Positions 54,901 through 64,000 of a stretch of DNA of 64,000 bases are shown piece by piece. Position numbers and translations under genes: made by a program. Source of the stretch: Glaciimonas sp. Lineage in GTDB: Bacteria > Pseudomonadota > Gammaproteobacteria > Burkholderiales > Burkholderiaceae_D. The notes under the pieces are model-generated. The model searched no databases. It was not told where the DNA came from and worked only from the letters and a program-made list of their open reading frames with translations. Every line of letters starts with the position of its first letter. Within the stretch, counting starts at the first letter, position 1. Where the stretch lies: positions 226,124 through 290,123 of the forward strand of contig JABBOV010000004.1 in NCBI GenBank assembly GCA_012927625.1. The letters run 5' to 3'.

Positions 54901-57900
54901 TTTCTGAAAGAAAATCAGCGTCATCACAGCGCCGGTAATAATTACCACGGTACGCACCGCCTTGGCCGGCATTTTGCGCGCCAGCCGGCCGCCTAAATAC
55001 CCGCCGAGTGTGGAACAGACCATCATGGCAAATGCCAGCGGCCAGTTGATGGCGTCGCCCAGCGCGTAGACCAGCACCGAGATTGCCGTCAACACGGCAG
55101 ACGCAATATTCTTCAAGCCATTCATGCTGTTCATGTTGGTTTCACCCAGCAGCGCAAATGCAGCCAGCAAAAGAATCCCGAGCCCGCCGTTGAAATAGCC
55201 ACCGTAAATGGCAACCAGAAATACGACAATCGACGGCCAGACCGAGCCCGCTGCAAAACCGGCAGTTCCGGCAGATTCAGCAGTGCTGGCATAGCGGTTG
55301 GCTAGCTTTCCGCCAAATGCAAACAGGCAGGTCGCGGCCAGCAATAGCCACGGAATGATGCGACGAAAACCGGCGTCCGAGGTCGCCAGCAGCAGCGACG
55401 CTCCGATCAGGCCGCCGATTAAACTGAATACGACCAATTTTTTCATGGTCATGGAGCGCAGACTGCCGAGGTCGTCCTTGAAGGCAAGCGCGCCTGTGAC
55501 GTAGCCCGGCAGTAATGCGGCGGTGCCGGTTGCGTTGGCCATAATCGGCGGCACGCCGACCAATACCAGTGCTGGAAAGGTCAAAAAACTGCCACCACCG
55601 GCGATCGCATTCAAGCCGCCGGCAAACAGCGCCGCAGTACAAATTATCAGCCAGTGCATTAAAGTCATGACGGTCGAATCGGGTCGTGCAAAATAGGGTA
55701 TTTTGCGGTGATGGATAAACTGAAAAATTAAGTGGCGTAGACCTGCCGCAATACCGTTGATCGACAAGTGGATGCCGCGATGGACGCGCTGGTCGATCTT
55801 GTCGGGGTCAAGCGCCCCAGCGCGGTGCCGCTTGATGAGTTCAACCTGCAAGTGATTGAGCGGATCGAGATAGGCGAAGCGACTCTGGATCGAGCGCGCA
55901 AGTGAAGGATTGCTCGCTAGCCGTTCGGTGGCGCCAGTGATGGTTTCCAGACATTGCGTGGTGCGTTCGTGTTCTGCCACAATCCGTTTGAAAACGCTGG
56001 TACGCAGTTTTTTGTCGGCCACCAGTCCGGCGTAGCGGGAGGCGACTGCAAGGTCGGTTTTGGCCAGCACCATGTCCATATTCGACAGCAGAGTGGCAAA
56101 AAACGGCCATTCGCGAAACATCGCGCGCAGGGTGGCGACTTTTTTAGCTTGCGCTTTTTCGTCACCCTCGTTCATCCATTCGGATACGGCGCTGCCGAAG
56201 CCATACCAGCCCGGCAGCAGCAAACGACATTGACCCCAGGAAAAGCCCCACGGGATTGCCCGCAAGTCTTCGATGCGGCGGGTCGATTTGCGCGAGGCGG
56301 GACGCGAGCCGATGTTGAGTTCGGCGATCTCGGCAATCGGCGTGGCAGAGAAAAAATAATCGGTAAAACCCGGTGTTTCGTATACCAGATTGCGGTAGGC
56401 GGAATAAGCGCGTTCGGACAATTCGCCCATCGCTTGCTCAAATTCCTGCAGCTTTTTGGTATGGCGCGCGTCGGAGTCCGAGATCGACGGCATCAGGCTG
56501 GCTTCGAGTGTTGCAGCCACTAGCAGCTCCAGGTTGCGACGGCCAATTTCAGCATTCGAGAACTTGGAGGCGATGATTTCGCCTTGCTCGGTCAAGCGAA
56601 TCTGGCCGTTCACGGTGCCATGCGGTTGCGCCAGGATCGCTTCGTAGCTGGAGCCGCCGCCGCGCCCTACTGTGCCGCCGCGGCCGTGGAACAGGCGCAG
56701 TTTAACGCCGGCGTGATCGAATACTTTGACCAGCGCGTTTTCAGCCTTGTACAGTTCCCAGTTGGACGTCAGAAAGCCGCCATCTTTATTGGAGTCCGAG
56801 TAACCCAGCATGACTTCTTGCAACTGGCCTTGTTGCGCCAGTTGCCGGGCAAATTCCGGTAGCGCCATCAATTCCTGCATGATGGCAGCAGCGCGGCGCA
56901 GATCGGGGATGGTCTCGAACAGCGGAATCACCATCAGGTCGTGCCTGGTTTCGCTTGTCGGCAGTGCGCCGGGGTCCGATTGCGAACGCAGCAAACCGGT
57001 TTCTTTTTGCAGCAGCAGCACTTCAAGCAGGTCGGACACGGTTTCGGTGTGCGAGATGATGTAGTTGCGGATCGCACGATCCCCGAAACGGAGCCTGATC
57101 TGGCGCGCCGCGCGCAGCACCGATAGTTCGGAATTGGTCAGGTCCGAGTAGGCAATGTAGGGTGAATACATCAGACGCGGCTGGCTCAACTCTTGGCGCA
57201 GCAAGGCAATTTTTTGTTCTTCGTGTAGTGCGGTGTAATTTTTTTCCACCCCGGAGTGGGCGAACAATTCTGCCAGAACGATTTCATGCACGTCTGAAGT
57301 CTGGCGCATATCCAGGGTAGCCAAATGGAAACCGAATATTTCAGCGGCCCGCATTAAGGACGACAGGCGTGGCTTGATCAAGGCGGCGGCGTGGTGCGAC
57401 TTCAGTGATTCGGCGACGATATTGAGGTCAAAAGTGAGTTCGGTAGCTGCCGCGTAAGGTGCCGCGTGGCCGATTTCATGGCGCAGGATGTTGGTTACGC
57501 CCAGCGCGCGTGCGGTTGCCGCCAGCCTTGCGTACACGCCGACCAGCGCGCGCCGGTAAGGCTCATCGGCGCGGTGGGCCGACGTGTCGGGCGAGGCATC
57601 GGCTAGCGCTTGCAGTTGCGGCGAGACAGCAACCAGCAAGGTGGAACTGGAAAGTTCCGCACCAAGCAGATGAACTTCGCTCAAGTAAAATTCAATAATG
57701 GTGGCTGATTGACGCCCCAGCGCATGCTGCATAGTGTCTGCGTTGACGTTCGGATTACCATCCCGATCGCCGCCAATCCAGCTGCCCATCTGCAGATAGG
57801 CTGGAGTATCGGACGGCCTGGCATCGAACGCGAACTGGGTGGCGATTTCGGCTTCAATATCGTTATACAAACCAGGCAGTTCATGCAGGAAAGTGATGCG

Positions 57901-58584
57901 ATAGTAAGACAGCGCATTTTCGATTTCGTCGGCCACGGTCAGTTTGGAATAGCGCAACATGCGGGTTTGCCACAATGTGACGACGCACGCATGCAGCAGT
58001 TCCGTGTTGCCGGCCAGCTCTTTGGGTGTCATCGGATGATCGCGCTCGGCCAACAGGCGGGCGATTTCGCGCTCTGCATCCAGGATGCTTTTACGCTGCA
58101 CTTCTGTTGGGTGAGCGGTCAATACTGGAGAAATGAGTGCGTGCTTGAAAAAATCATGAATCGCGTCGCCGGTCACGCCGGCATTGTCGAGCCTGGACAA
58201 GGCAAACGCGACGCTGCCCTGTTGCGGCGCGGAACCGGCCAGCAAATGCGCGCGGCGACGGCGGTTATGGTGCTGGTCTTCAGCAATGTTGGCCAGATGC
58301 GAAAAGTAGGAAAAGGCGCGCACCACCGTAATGGTCTCGTCGCGGGTCAATTTCTTGAGCAACTTATTCAGGTCGACGCCGGACTGGGTTTCTGCATCGC
58401 GGCGAAAGCGCACCGCCGCCTGGCGTATGGTTTCCACCACATCATAAACAGCACCGCCCTCCTGATCGCGCAGCACATCTCCTAGCAGGCGGCCTAACAG
58501 ACGTATGTCCTCTTTCAGCGGGGCATCCTTGTCGACACTCGGTTGGTTGGCGGGGTGCCGGGTACTGATGTTTTTTTTAGTCAT
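54898..58584 (-). CDS. ppc: Phosphoenolpyruvate carboxylase fused in frame to a TauE/SafE (sulfite exporter) family permease. PEPC part about 58584-55735; TauE part has an internal ATG at 55668
   Basis: PEPC motifs [47 protein letters not shown]; then [48 protein letters not shown]; one open frame of 1228 codons. Confidence 0.88.
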   Translation of the reverse strand: MTKKNISTRHPANQPSVDKDAPLKEDIRLLGRLLGDVLRDQEGGAVYDVVETIRQAAVRFRRDAETQSGVDLNKLLKKLTRDETITVVRAFSYFSHLANIAEDQHHNRRRRAHLLAGSAPQQGSVAFALSRLDNAGVTGDAIHDFFKHALISPVLTAHPTEVQRKSILDAEREIARLLAERDHPMTPKELAGNTELLHACVVTLWQTRMLRYSKLTVADEIENALSYYRITFLHELPGLYNDIEAEIATQFAFDARPSDTPAYLQMGSWIGGDRDGNPNVNADTMQHALGRQSATIIEFYLSEVHLLGAELSSSTLLVAVSPQLQALADASPDTSAHRADEPYRRALVGVYARLAATARALGVTNILRHEIGHAAPYAAATELTFDLNIVAESLKSHHAAALIKPRLSSLMRAAEIFGFHLATLDMRQTSDVHEIVLAELFAHSGVEKNYTALHEEQKIALLRQELSQPRLMYSPYIAYSDLTNSELSVLRAARQIRLRFGDRAIRNYIISHTETVSDLLEVLLLQKETGLLRSQSDPGALPTSETRHDLMVIPLFETIPDLRRAAAIMQELMALPEFARQLAQQGQLQEVMLGYSDSNKDGGFLTSNWELYKAENALVKVFDHAGVKLRLFHGRGGTVGRGGGSSYEAILAQPHGTVNGQIRLTEQGEIIASKFSNAEIGRRNLELLVAATLEASLMPSISDSDARHTKKLQEFEQAMGELSERAYSAYRNLVYETPGFTDYFFSATPIAEIAELNIGSRPASRKSTRRIEDLRAIPWGFSWGQCRLLLPGWYGFGSAVSEWMNEGDEKAQAKKVATLRAMFREWPFFATLLSNMDMVLAKTDLAVASRYAGLVADKKLRTSVFKRIVAEHERTTQCLETITGATERLASNPSLARSIQSRFAYLDPLNHLQVELIKRHRAGALDPDKIDQRVHRGIHLSINGIAAGLRHLIFQFIHHRKIPYFARPDSTVMTLMHWLIICTAALFAGGLNAIAGGGSFLTFPALVLVGVPPIMANATGTAALLPGYVTGALAFKDDLGSLRSMTMKKLVVFSLIGGLIGASLLLATSDAGFRRIIPWLLLAATCLFAFGGKLANRYASTAESAGTAGFAAGSVWPSIVVFLVAIYGGYFNGGLGILLLAAFALLGETNMNSMNGLKNIASAVLTAISVLVYALGDAINWPLAFAMMVCSTLGGYLGGRLARKMPAKAVRTVVIITGAVMTLIFFQK

Positions 58585-58760
58585 GATGAACGAATGTAAT
58601 CCGTTTTGATCTGGTGAGGAAAATGGCCTTTAGCCATGAATGGCAGAGGTCGCGTGATAACATTTGGCCTCAAGCATGTGCGTAACGGCATGGGTTTGAC
58701 GCGGCATCCATGTCGGTTAAATAGAAATACTCCGCAGAAAATAATTCATCGAAAGAGCCT

Positions 58761-59711
58761 GTGTTGAAAGAATCTTCTCCCTCGAAATTGCGTATCGTAT
58801 CGCGCGAAAGCCGTCTTGCCATGTGGCAGGCTGAACATGTGCGCTCCCGTTTGTCCGAATTATATCCGCAGTGCCACATAGAAATTCTCGGGATCACCAC
58901 GCGCGGCGATCAAATTCTGGATCGTGCGTTGTCTAAAGTGGGTGGCAAGGGCTTGTTCGTCAAGGAACTGGAAGTCGCCATGCAGGAGGGGCGGGCCGAC
59001 TTTGCCGTGCACTCTCTTAAAGATGTGCCGATGAATCTGCCAGATGGCTTTTGTCTGGCAGCGGTGATGCAGCGCGAAGATCCACGCGATGCTTTCGTCT
59101 CCAATGATTATGCGTCGTTGGATGCGCTGCCGCATGGCGCCGTGGTAGGTACCAGCAGCTTGCGCCGGCAGGCACTGATCGCCGCGCGTTACCCGCATCT
59201 GCTGATACGGCCGTTGCGCGGCAATCTCGATACCCGACTGGCTAAACTCGACCGGGGCGAATACGCAGCCATTATCTTGGCGGCGGCAGGCTTGATGCGG
59301 CTCGGCGCGACTACGCGCATTCGTTGCGTGCTGGAGCCGGAACAAAGTTTGCCGGCGGCAGGGCAAGGTGCGATGGCAATCGAGATCCAGTCCGAGCGCG
59401 CTGACCTGAAAGCCTGGCTGGCGCCGCTGGCGCACCAAGCAACTACTCAGGCGGTGCTGGCCGAGCGCGCAGTATCGCGGGTGTTTGGCGGCAGTTGCCA
59501 GATTCCGCTGGCTGCGTTTGCTACGCTGGATGGGGCCACGCTGCGCCTACGTGCGATGGTGGCTACGCCGGACGGTCAGCGAATGGCAACAGCAGAAGCA
59601 TTTGGCCCCGCTGATGCGCCGGAAGCTCTTGGGCGCCAAGTGGCTGAAGCACTGGCTACGCAAGATGCGGCCGGAATACTTGCTGCATGCACTCCTGACG
59701 CCGCCGAATGA
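58761..59711 (+). CDS. hemC: Hydroxymethylbilane synthase
   Basis: [60 protein letters not shown]. Confidence 0.96.
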   Translation: MLKESSPSKLRIVSRESRLAMWQAEHVRSRLSELYPQCHIEILGITTRGDQILDRALSKVGGKGLFVKELEVAMQEGRADFAVHSLKDVPMNLPDGFCLAAVMQREDPRDAFVSNDYASLDALPHGAVVGTSSLRRQALIAARYPHLLIRPLRGNLDTRLAKLDRGEYAAIILAAAGLMRLGATTRIRCVLEPEQSLPAAGQGAMAIEIQSERADLKAWLAPLAHQATTQAVLAERAVSRVFGGSCQIPLAAFATLDGATLRLRAMVATPDGQRMATAEAFGPADAPEALGRQVAEALATQDAAGILAACTPDAAE

Positions 59712-60499
59712 GCAAGGCAAATGAAATGTGCAAGACAGTGGTCATAACCCGCCCGCTTGCGCAAGCCGGGCCACTTGCGCAACAAGTGGCGGCCTTGGGG
59801 CGTGCCGCCGTCATATTCCCTTTGCTGGAAATCCACCCGTTGCCGGATTCCACCGCGTTGCAAGCGGTGCTGGCCGATCTGACGCAGTTCTCGATGGTGG
59901 CGTTCGTGAGCCCGAATGCGATTCATGCTGCGTTTGCCTATCTTTCGCATTGGCCGGCCGAAGTCGCTATTGCGGTGGTAGGAGAGGGGAGCCGGGCCGC
60001 ACTGGCCGAACATGGCGTGAGTGACGCCAACGCCACCATTCATTGTCCACGCGACCCGCTACGAACCGACTCGCAAACTTTGCTGGAAGTACTGGATATC
60101 GAAGCCTTGCGCGGCAGCAGGGTGTTGATTGTGCGCGGCGAGAGCGGGCGTGAATTGTTGGCCGATGCGTTACGCCGGAGCGGCGCCAGCGTCACCCAGG
60201 TTGCGGCATATCGACGCACTGCTCCAGAACCGAGTCCGGCAGTTCTGCAGCAATTGCAGAGCTTGCTGGATGTCGAATCCGATTGGATCATCACCAGTTC
60301 CGAAGCTTTGCACATCCTGATGGACTTGGTGAAACAGATTGCCGGCACTGAATATGTTGTAAAAATGCAACGCAAGCACTTGATCGTTCCGCACAGTCGC
60401 ATTGCGGAAGTTGCCAAAAACTTGTGGTTCAACAATGTCACCCTGACCGGATCAGGCGACGAACGACTGCTAGCCGCGTTACAATCCAGCCATGAATGA
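59708..60499 (+). CDS. hemD: Uroporphyrinogen-III synthase
   Basis: [68 protein letters not shown]; overlaps hemC. Confidence 0.9.
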   Translation: MSKANEMCKTVVITRPLAQAGPLAQQVAALGRAAVIFPLLEIHPLPDSTALQAVLADLTQFSMVAFVSPNAIHAAFAYLSHWPAEVAIAVVGEGSRAALAEHGVSDANATIHCPRDPLRTDSQTLLEVLDIEALRGSRVLIVRGESGRELLADALRRSGASVTQVAAYRRTAPEPSPAVLQQLQSLLDVESDWIITSSEALHILMDLVKQIAGTEYVVKMQRKHLIVPHSRIAEVAKNLWFNNVTLTGSGDERLLAALQSSHE

Positions 60500-61610
60500 G
60501 ACCTCGAATCCTCTGGAAAATAATCCGTCAGCCAAGCCTGCCGCTGCGGTTGGAAATAATAAATTGATGCGATTGCTGCTGCCGATTGGATTACTGGTAT
60601 TGCTGCTTTTAATCGCAGCGCAGTGGTGGACAGCGAAAACCGAGGCTGGCGGTTTGCGCGAAGAGTTGGCGCGCCGCCTGCAAAGTGCAGATTCTATCAA
60701 TAATGAAACCAGGTTAGTCGCCAAGACAAGCCTGGAAAGTTTGAAAGAAATACAAGCCAAGGTGAATGTGCTGGAAAGCAAGCAGGTGGAGGCGCAGAGC
60801 CAGCAATTGGCACTCGAACAACTGTATCAGGCTTTTTCCAGAACCCGCGACGAATGGGCGCTGGCTGAAACCGAACAGGTGCTATCGACTGCCAGCCAGC
60901 AACTGCAATTGGCTGGTAATGTGGCTGGCGCCTTGATTGCCTTGCAAAATGCCGATACCCGTTTGTCCACTTCGGATAAGCCGCAATTTATTCAGATACG
61001 CCGTGCTATTGCGAGCGACCTGGAAAAGCTGAAATCCCTGCCCAACCTGGATTTGACCGGAATTGCTTTGCGTCTTGATAGCGCTATTGCACAAATCGAC
61101 GCTTTGCCATTGCTGTCGGGTGAAAAGCCGCCAGTTTCGGTGCCCAAGCCGAGACCTGTAGCACATAAAAATGTCAAGGCAGCCAAGGCCGATAGCGTAA
61201 CAGCGGGGAATCAAAATGTCAGTGCGCTATGGATGCTGAAATTGCAAGATTCATGGCAAAAAATTTCAGCAGAGATGTGGGGCGATTTGCAGCAGTTGGT
61301 GCGCATTCGCAGCGTCGAGTCGCCCGAGGCGCTATTGCTATCGCCGACGCAGGAATACTACGCCAGGGAAAACCTTAAACTGCGCTTGCTGAATGCCAGG
61401 TTGGCGCTACTGTCGCGCAACGAATCTGCATTTCGCAGCGACATGATCGCCTCGCAAGACGCCATAAGCAAATACTTCGATACCCGCGCCAGGCGCACGC
61501 AAACAGTGCAAACGTTACTGAAGCAAGTGCAGGGCAGCAACCTGTCAATTGAGATGCCAACCTTGGCTGACAGTCTTAATGCAGTGCGTAACTACAAAGC
61601 GAAGCGGTAA
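60492..61610 (+). CDS. hemX: HemX-like uroporphyrinogen-III C-methyltransferase family protein
   Basis: Single N-terminal TM, coiled coil, ALAETEQVLSTASQQLQLAGNVAGALIALQNAD; between hemD and hemY. Confidence 0.85.
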   Translation: MNETSNPLENNPSAKPAAAVGNNKLMRLLLPIGLLVLLLLIAAQWWTAKTEAGGLREELARRLQSADSINNETRLVAKTSLESLKEIQAKVNVLESKQVEAQSQQLALEQLYQAFSRTRDEWALAETEQVLSTASQQLQLAGNVAGALIALQNADTRLSTSDKPQFIQIRRAIASDLEKLKSLPNLDLTGIALRLDSAIAQIDALPLLSGEKPPVSVPKPRPVAHKNVKAAKADSVTAGNQNVSALWMLKLQDSWQKISAEMWGDLQQLVRIRSVESPEALLLSPTQEYYARENLKLRLLNARLALLSRNESAFRSDMIASQDAISKYFDTRARRTQTVQTLLKQVQGSNLSIEMPTLADSLNAVRNYKAKR

Positions 61611-61613
61611 GAT

Positions 61614-62822
61614 ATGGGACTGTTCCTCAGGCTACTCTTATTGTTTGTCATTGCCGTAGGGTTTGCTGTCGCCGCTCACTTTAATATTGGTAACGTCGTG
61701 CTGTTTTATCCGCCGTACAGGATTGATTTATCGCTGAATTTTTTTCTGCTGTTGATTACATTGCTGTTTCTGCTGCTGTATTTCTTGCTGCGCACCATCC
61801 GCATGACGCAGAAAATGCCGGGACGTGTTGCTGCTTATCGCCAGACGCGGCGCGAGCATGAAGGTAATCAAGCACTGCGCGATGCGCTGAAGTCACTATT
61901 TGAAGGCCGTTTTGGACAAGCTCAGAAAGCAGCTAAACAGGCTGCAAACTTACCGGATAATGCCGGTCTCGCGGCATTGATTGGTGCTCGGGCTGCGCAC
62001 AGGATGCAACAACCTGAACGTCGCGACGACTGGCTATCCAAGACGCAGAATGATCTGCCGCTGAATACCGCCCGCCTCATGACAACCATCGAATTGCTGG
62101 TCGATGACCATCAATCTGAAGCTGCTCTGGCGGCGGTAAAAGAGCTTAATGCCAGCGGTACCAGGCATATTCATGTGCTGCGCTTGGCGCTGAAGGCCAA
62201 TCAGCAGGCCAAGAATTGGCCTGAAGTACTGCGTCTGGTGCAGTTGCTGGATAAGAATAAAGTACTGCATCCCGCGTTGTCCGCTCGTCTACGCGAACTG
62301 GCCTACGATGATGCATTGTCAAATCGCAGCCATGATGCGGATTCGATCCGGCGTGTGTTGTGGAATATTCCTGACGAAGATCAGAAAAAGCCGTTTGTCG
62401 CCGTGCGTGCTGCTAGTGCATTTAATGCTATTGGATTGCATGACGATGCCCGTAAGGTAGTGGAGAAAGCATTGACTGCGGATTGGGATGCGCGTCTGCT
62501 TCGCGCATATCGCGAATCTGCCGCTGCTAACGGTGATCCTGCATTGCTGGCCCAGATTGAATATTGCGAAGCCTGGATAAAAAAACGTCCAACCGATGCC
62601 GAGCTTGTGCTTACCCTCGGGTCATTGTGTTTAAAACAAAAATTATGGGGTAAGGCGCAACGCTATTTGGAGCAGGCCCTGTCGGATGCGACCTCCGCGA
62701 CGTTAGTGTGTGAAGCGCATCTGAAGTTGGCGCAACTGCATGACGCGCTGCATCAGACCGAGCAGGCAGCGACGCATTACCGTCTTTGTGCGATGGCCAC
62801 CATGCTGCAACCTGAATCGTAA
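61614..62822 (+). CDS. hemY: HemY-like protein (TPR, heme biosynthesis operon)
   Basis: GNVVLFYPPYRIDLSLNFFLLLI two-TM N-terminus, TPR region; last gene of hemCDXY. Confidence 0.87.
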   Translation: MGLFLRLLLLFVIAVGFAVAAHFNIGNVVLFYPPYRIDLSLNFFLLLITLLFLLLYFLLRTIRMTQKMPGRVAAYRQTRREHEGNQALRDALKSLFEGRFGQAQKAAKQAANLPDNAGLAALIGARAAHRMQQPERRDDWLSKTQNDLPLNTARLMTTIELLVDDHQSEAALAAVKELNASGTRHIHVLRLALKANQQAKNWPEVLRLVQLLDKNKVLHPALSARLRELAYDDALSNRSHDADSIRRVLWNIPDEDQKKPFVAVRAASAFNAIGLHDDARKVVEKALTADWDARLLRAYRESAAANGDPALLAQIEYCEAWIKKRPTDAELVLTLGSLCLKQKLWGKAQRYLEQALSDATSATLVCEAHLKLAQLHDALHQTEQAATHYRLCAMATMLQPES

Positions 62823-62907
62823 TCTGCTATGTTGCAGTGCAAAATAGATTACTGAAAACCGCTATAATTATTCGTAGATCAAAATTCCAAACTGTTGAGA
62901 AAGCACC

Positions 62908-63447
62908 ATGAGCCTGAATAATGTCCCTGCCGGCCGCGATTTGCCGAACGATTTCAACGTAATTATCGAAATCCCGATGAATGCCGATCCGATCAAGTAC
63001 GAGGTGGATAAGGAGTCGGGCGCGATTTTTGTTGACCGCTTCATGGGTACCGCCATGCACTATCCCTGTAACTATGGGTATGTGCCAAACACTATTGCCG
63101 GTGATGGCGACCCGGTCGATGTGCTGGTGATTACGCCATTTCCACTTTTCCCAGGGGTAGTTGTGCGTTGCCGTGCAATTGGTGTACTTAAAATGACGGA
63201 TGACGGTGGTGACGATGCCAAGGTATTGGCGGTACCAGTGGACAAGATACTGTCGATATATACCCACTGGCAAAAGCCGGGAGACATGAACGAACTACTG
63301 CTGAATCAAATTCAGCATTTTTTCGAGCATTACAAGGATCTCGAAAAGGGTAAATGGGTAAAAATTGAAGGATGGGCCGGACCGGAAGAAGCCAAGCTGG
63401 AGATCATGGCAGGCGTCGAGGCGTTCAATAAAGCTGGATCCAAATAA
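62908..63447 (+). CDS. ppa: Inorganic pyrophosphatase
   Basis: [67 protein letters not shown]. Confidence 0.96.
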   Translation: MSLNNVPAGRDLPNDFNVIIEIPMNADPIKYEVDKESGAIFVDRFMGTAMHYPCNYGYVPNTIAGDGDPVDVLVITPFPLFPGVVVRCRAIGVLKMTDDGGDDAKVLAVPVDKILSIYTHWQKPGDMNELLLNQIQHFFEHYKDLEKGKWVKIEGWAGPEEAKLEIMAGVEAFNKAGSK

Positions 63448-63577
63448 AAAATTTCTTAAGCTGCAATTGATTTTTCATGGGTTTCGATAAATCCACGAAA
63501 TTAATTGTGTCTTGGGATGTAAGTGCCGTCTTTATTTCTGATGACTGGTCCGCCACTCATGGTCATTTATAAATTGT

Positions 63578-63658
63578 GGAGTATGCCGATAAACAGGCAT
63601 ATTGCCGCATATAAAATAAGGAATATTTAATAATATAGCATGCTGTATTATTATTTTT
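63578..63658 (+). repeat. Dispersed AT-rich intergenic repeat, copy 7
   Basis: GGAGTATGCCGATAAACAGGCATATTGCCGCATATAAAATAAGGAATATTTAATAATATAGCATGCTGTATTATT. Confidence 0.72.
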
Positions 63659-63693
63659 CAGCGAGCAAGACAGTGTTTTGAACGCCGAAACCA

Positions 63694-63720
63694 GAAAGGG
63701 AGCCTTCGGCTCCCTTTGCT
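63694..63720. terminator. Terminator-like hairpin between ppa and the downstream convergent MCP gene
   Basis: GAAAGGGAGCC-ttc-GGCTCCCTTTGCTTTT. Confidence 0.75.
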
Positions 63721-63771
63721 TTTCTCACATGCGGCAGTTGTCGTGCTCTTGCCTAAAACTCGTGTTGTTGC

Positions 63772-64000
63772 CTAAAACTCTTCCCACTCGTCACCGTCAT
63801 TGCCGGCAGGCTTACCTTTAGGCTTTGTAGCTATCGCGATGGCATTGCGCTTTGAGACGGCCTGGGCAAGTGCCGGGGTTTTTACCCCAGGCGCACGCAA
63901 CGCCAGCTCTGCCGAGGTTTCATGGCCAAGCTTGAACACGCTCACCGCCTGCGCCAGCGACTTAGCCTGATCTTGCAGGCTTTCGGCGGCAGCCGCCGCC
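63772..64000 (-). CDS. Methyl-accepting chemotaxis protein C-terminus (5' end outside window)
   Basis: Reverse translation AAAAESLQDQAKSLAQAVSVFKLGHETS...NDGDEWEEF*; no ORF listed because its start is outside. Confidence 0.85.
   Translation of the reverse strand, partial: AAAAAESLQDQAKSLAQAVSVFKLGHETSAELALRAPGVKTPALAQAVSKRNAIAIATKPKGKPAGNDGDEWEEF

Noticed and set aside
57709-58485. 258-aa plus-strand ORF opposite ppc
   Set aside because: Antisense to the PEPC N-terminus; no motif support.

Overview
The window is 64 kb of ordinary, gene-dense betaproteobacterial chromosome. Gene content and order look like Oxalobacteraceae/Burkholderiales, which is an inference from protein similarity recalled without a search. 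I see about 63 supportable coding regions, no rRNA or tRNA, no CRISPR array, no transposase and no prophage. Main blocks: lolC/E-lolD-tatD-comEC; pyrG-kdsA-eno-ftsB; nadE-glnB; uvrB; tyrB-like; earP-efp; a cytochrome bd operon (GbsR-like regulator, cydP, cydA, cydB, cydX); purU; pmbA-darP-mog; livFGMHK; argH-algZ-algR; ppc; hemCDXY; ppa. Points worth a second look: (1) a dispersed ~70-85 bp AT-rich intergenic repeat, seven copies, all in the same orientation, with two hairpins that show compensatory changes; (2) a single 1228-codon ORF joining PEP carboxylase to a TauE/SafE-type permease, where a 2-nt difference would restore the usual PEPC C-terminus; (3) a divergent uracil-DNA-glycosylase-like protein lacking the catalytic Asp, downstream of a YegD-like Hsp70; (4) a decayed NDP-sugar pyrophosphorylase pseudogene; (5) a chemoreceptor with a CxxCH haem motif in its sensor domain; (6) several intergenic inverted repeats, including one with perfect 25-bp arms. 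All calls come from reading the sequence and the supplied ORFs. No homology search or structure computation was run.
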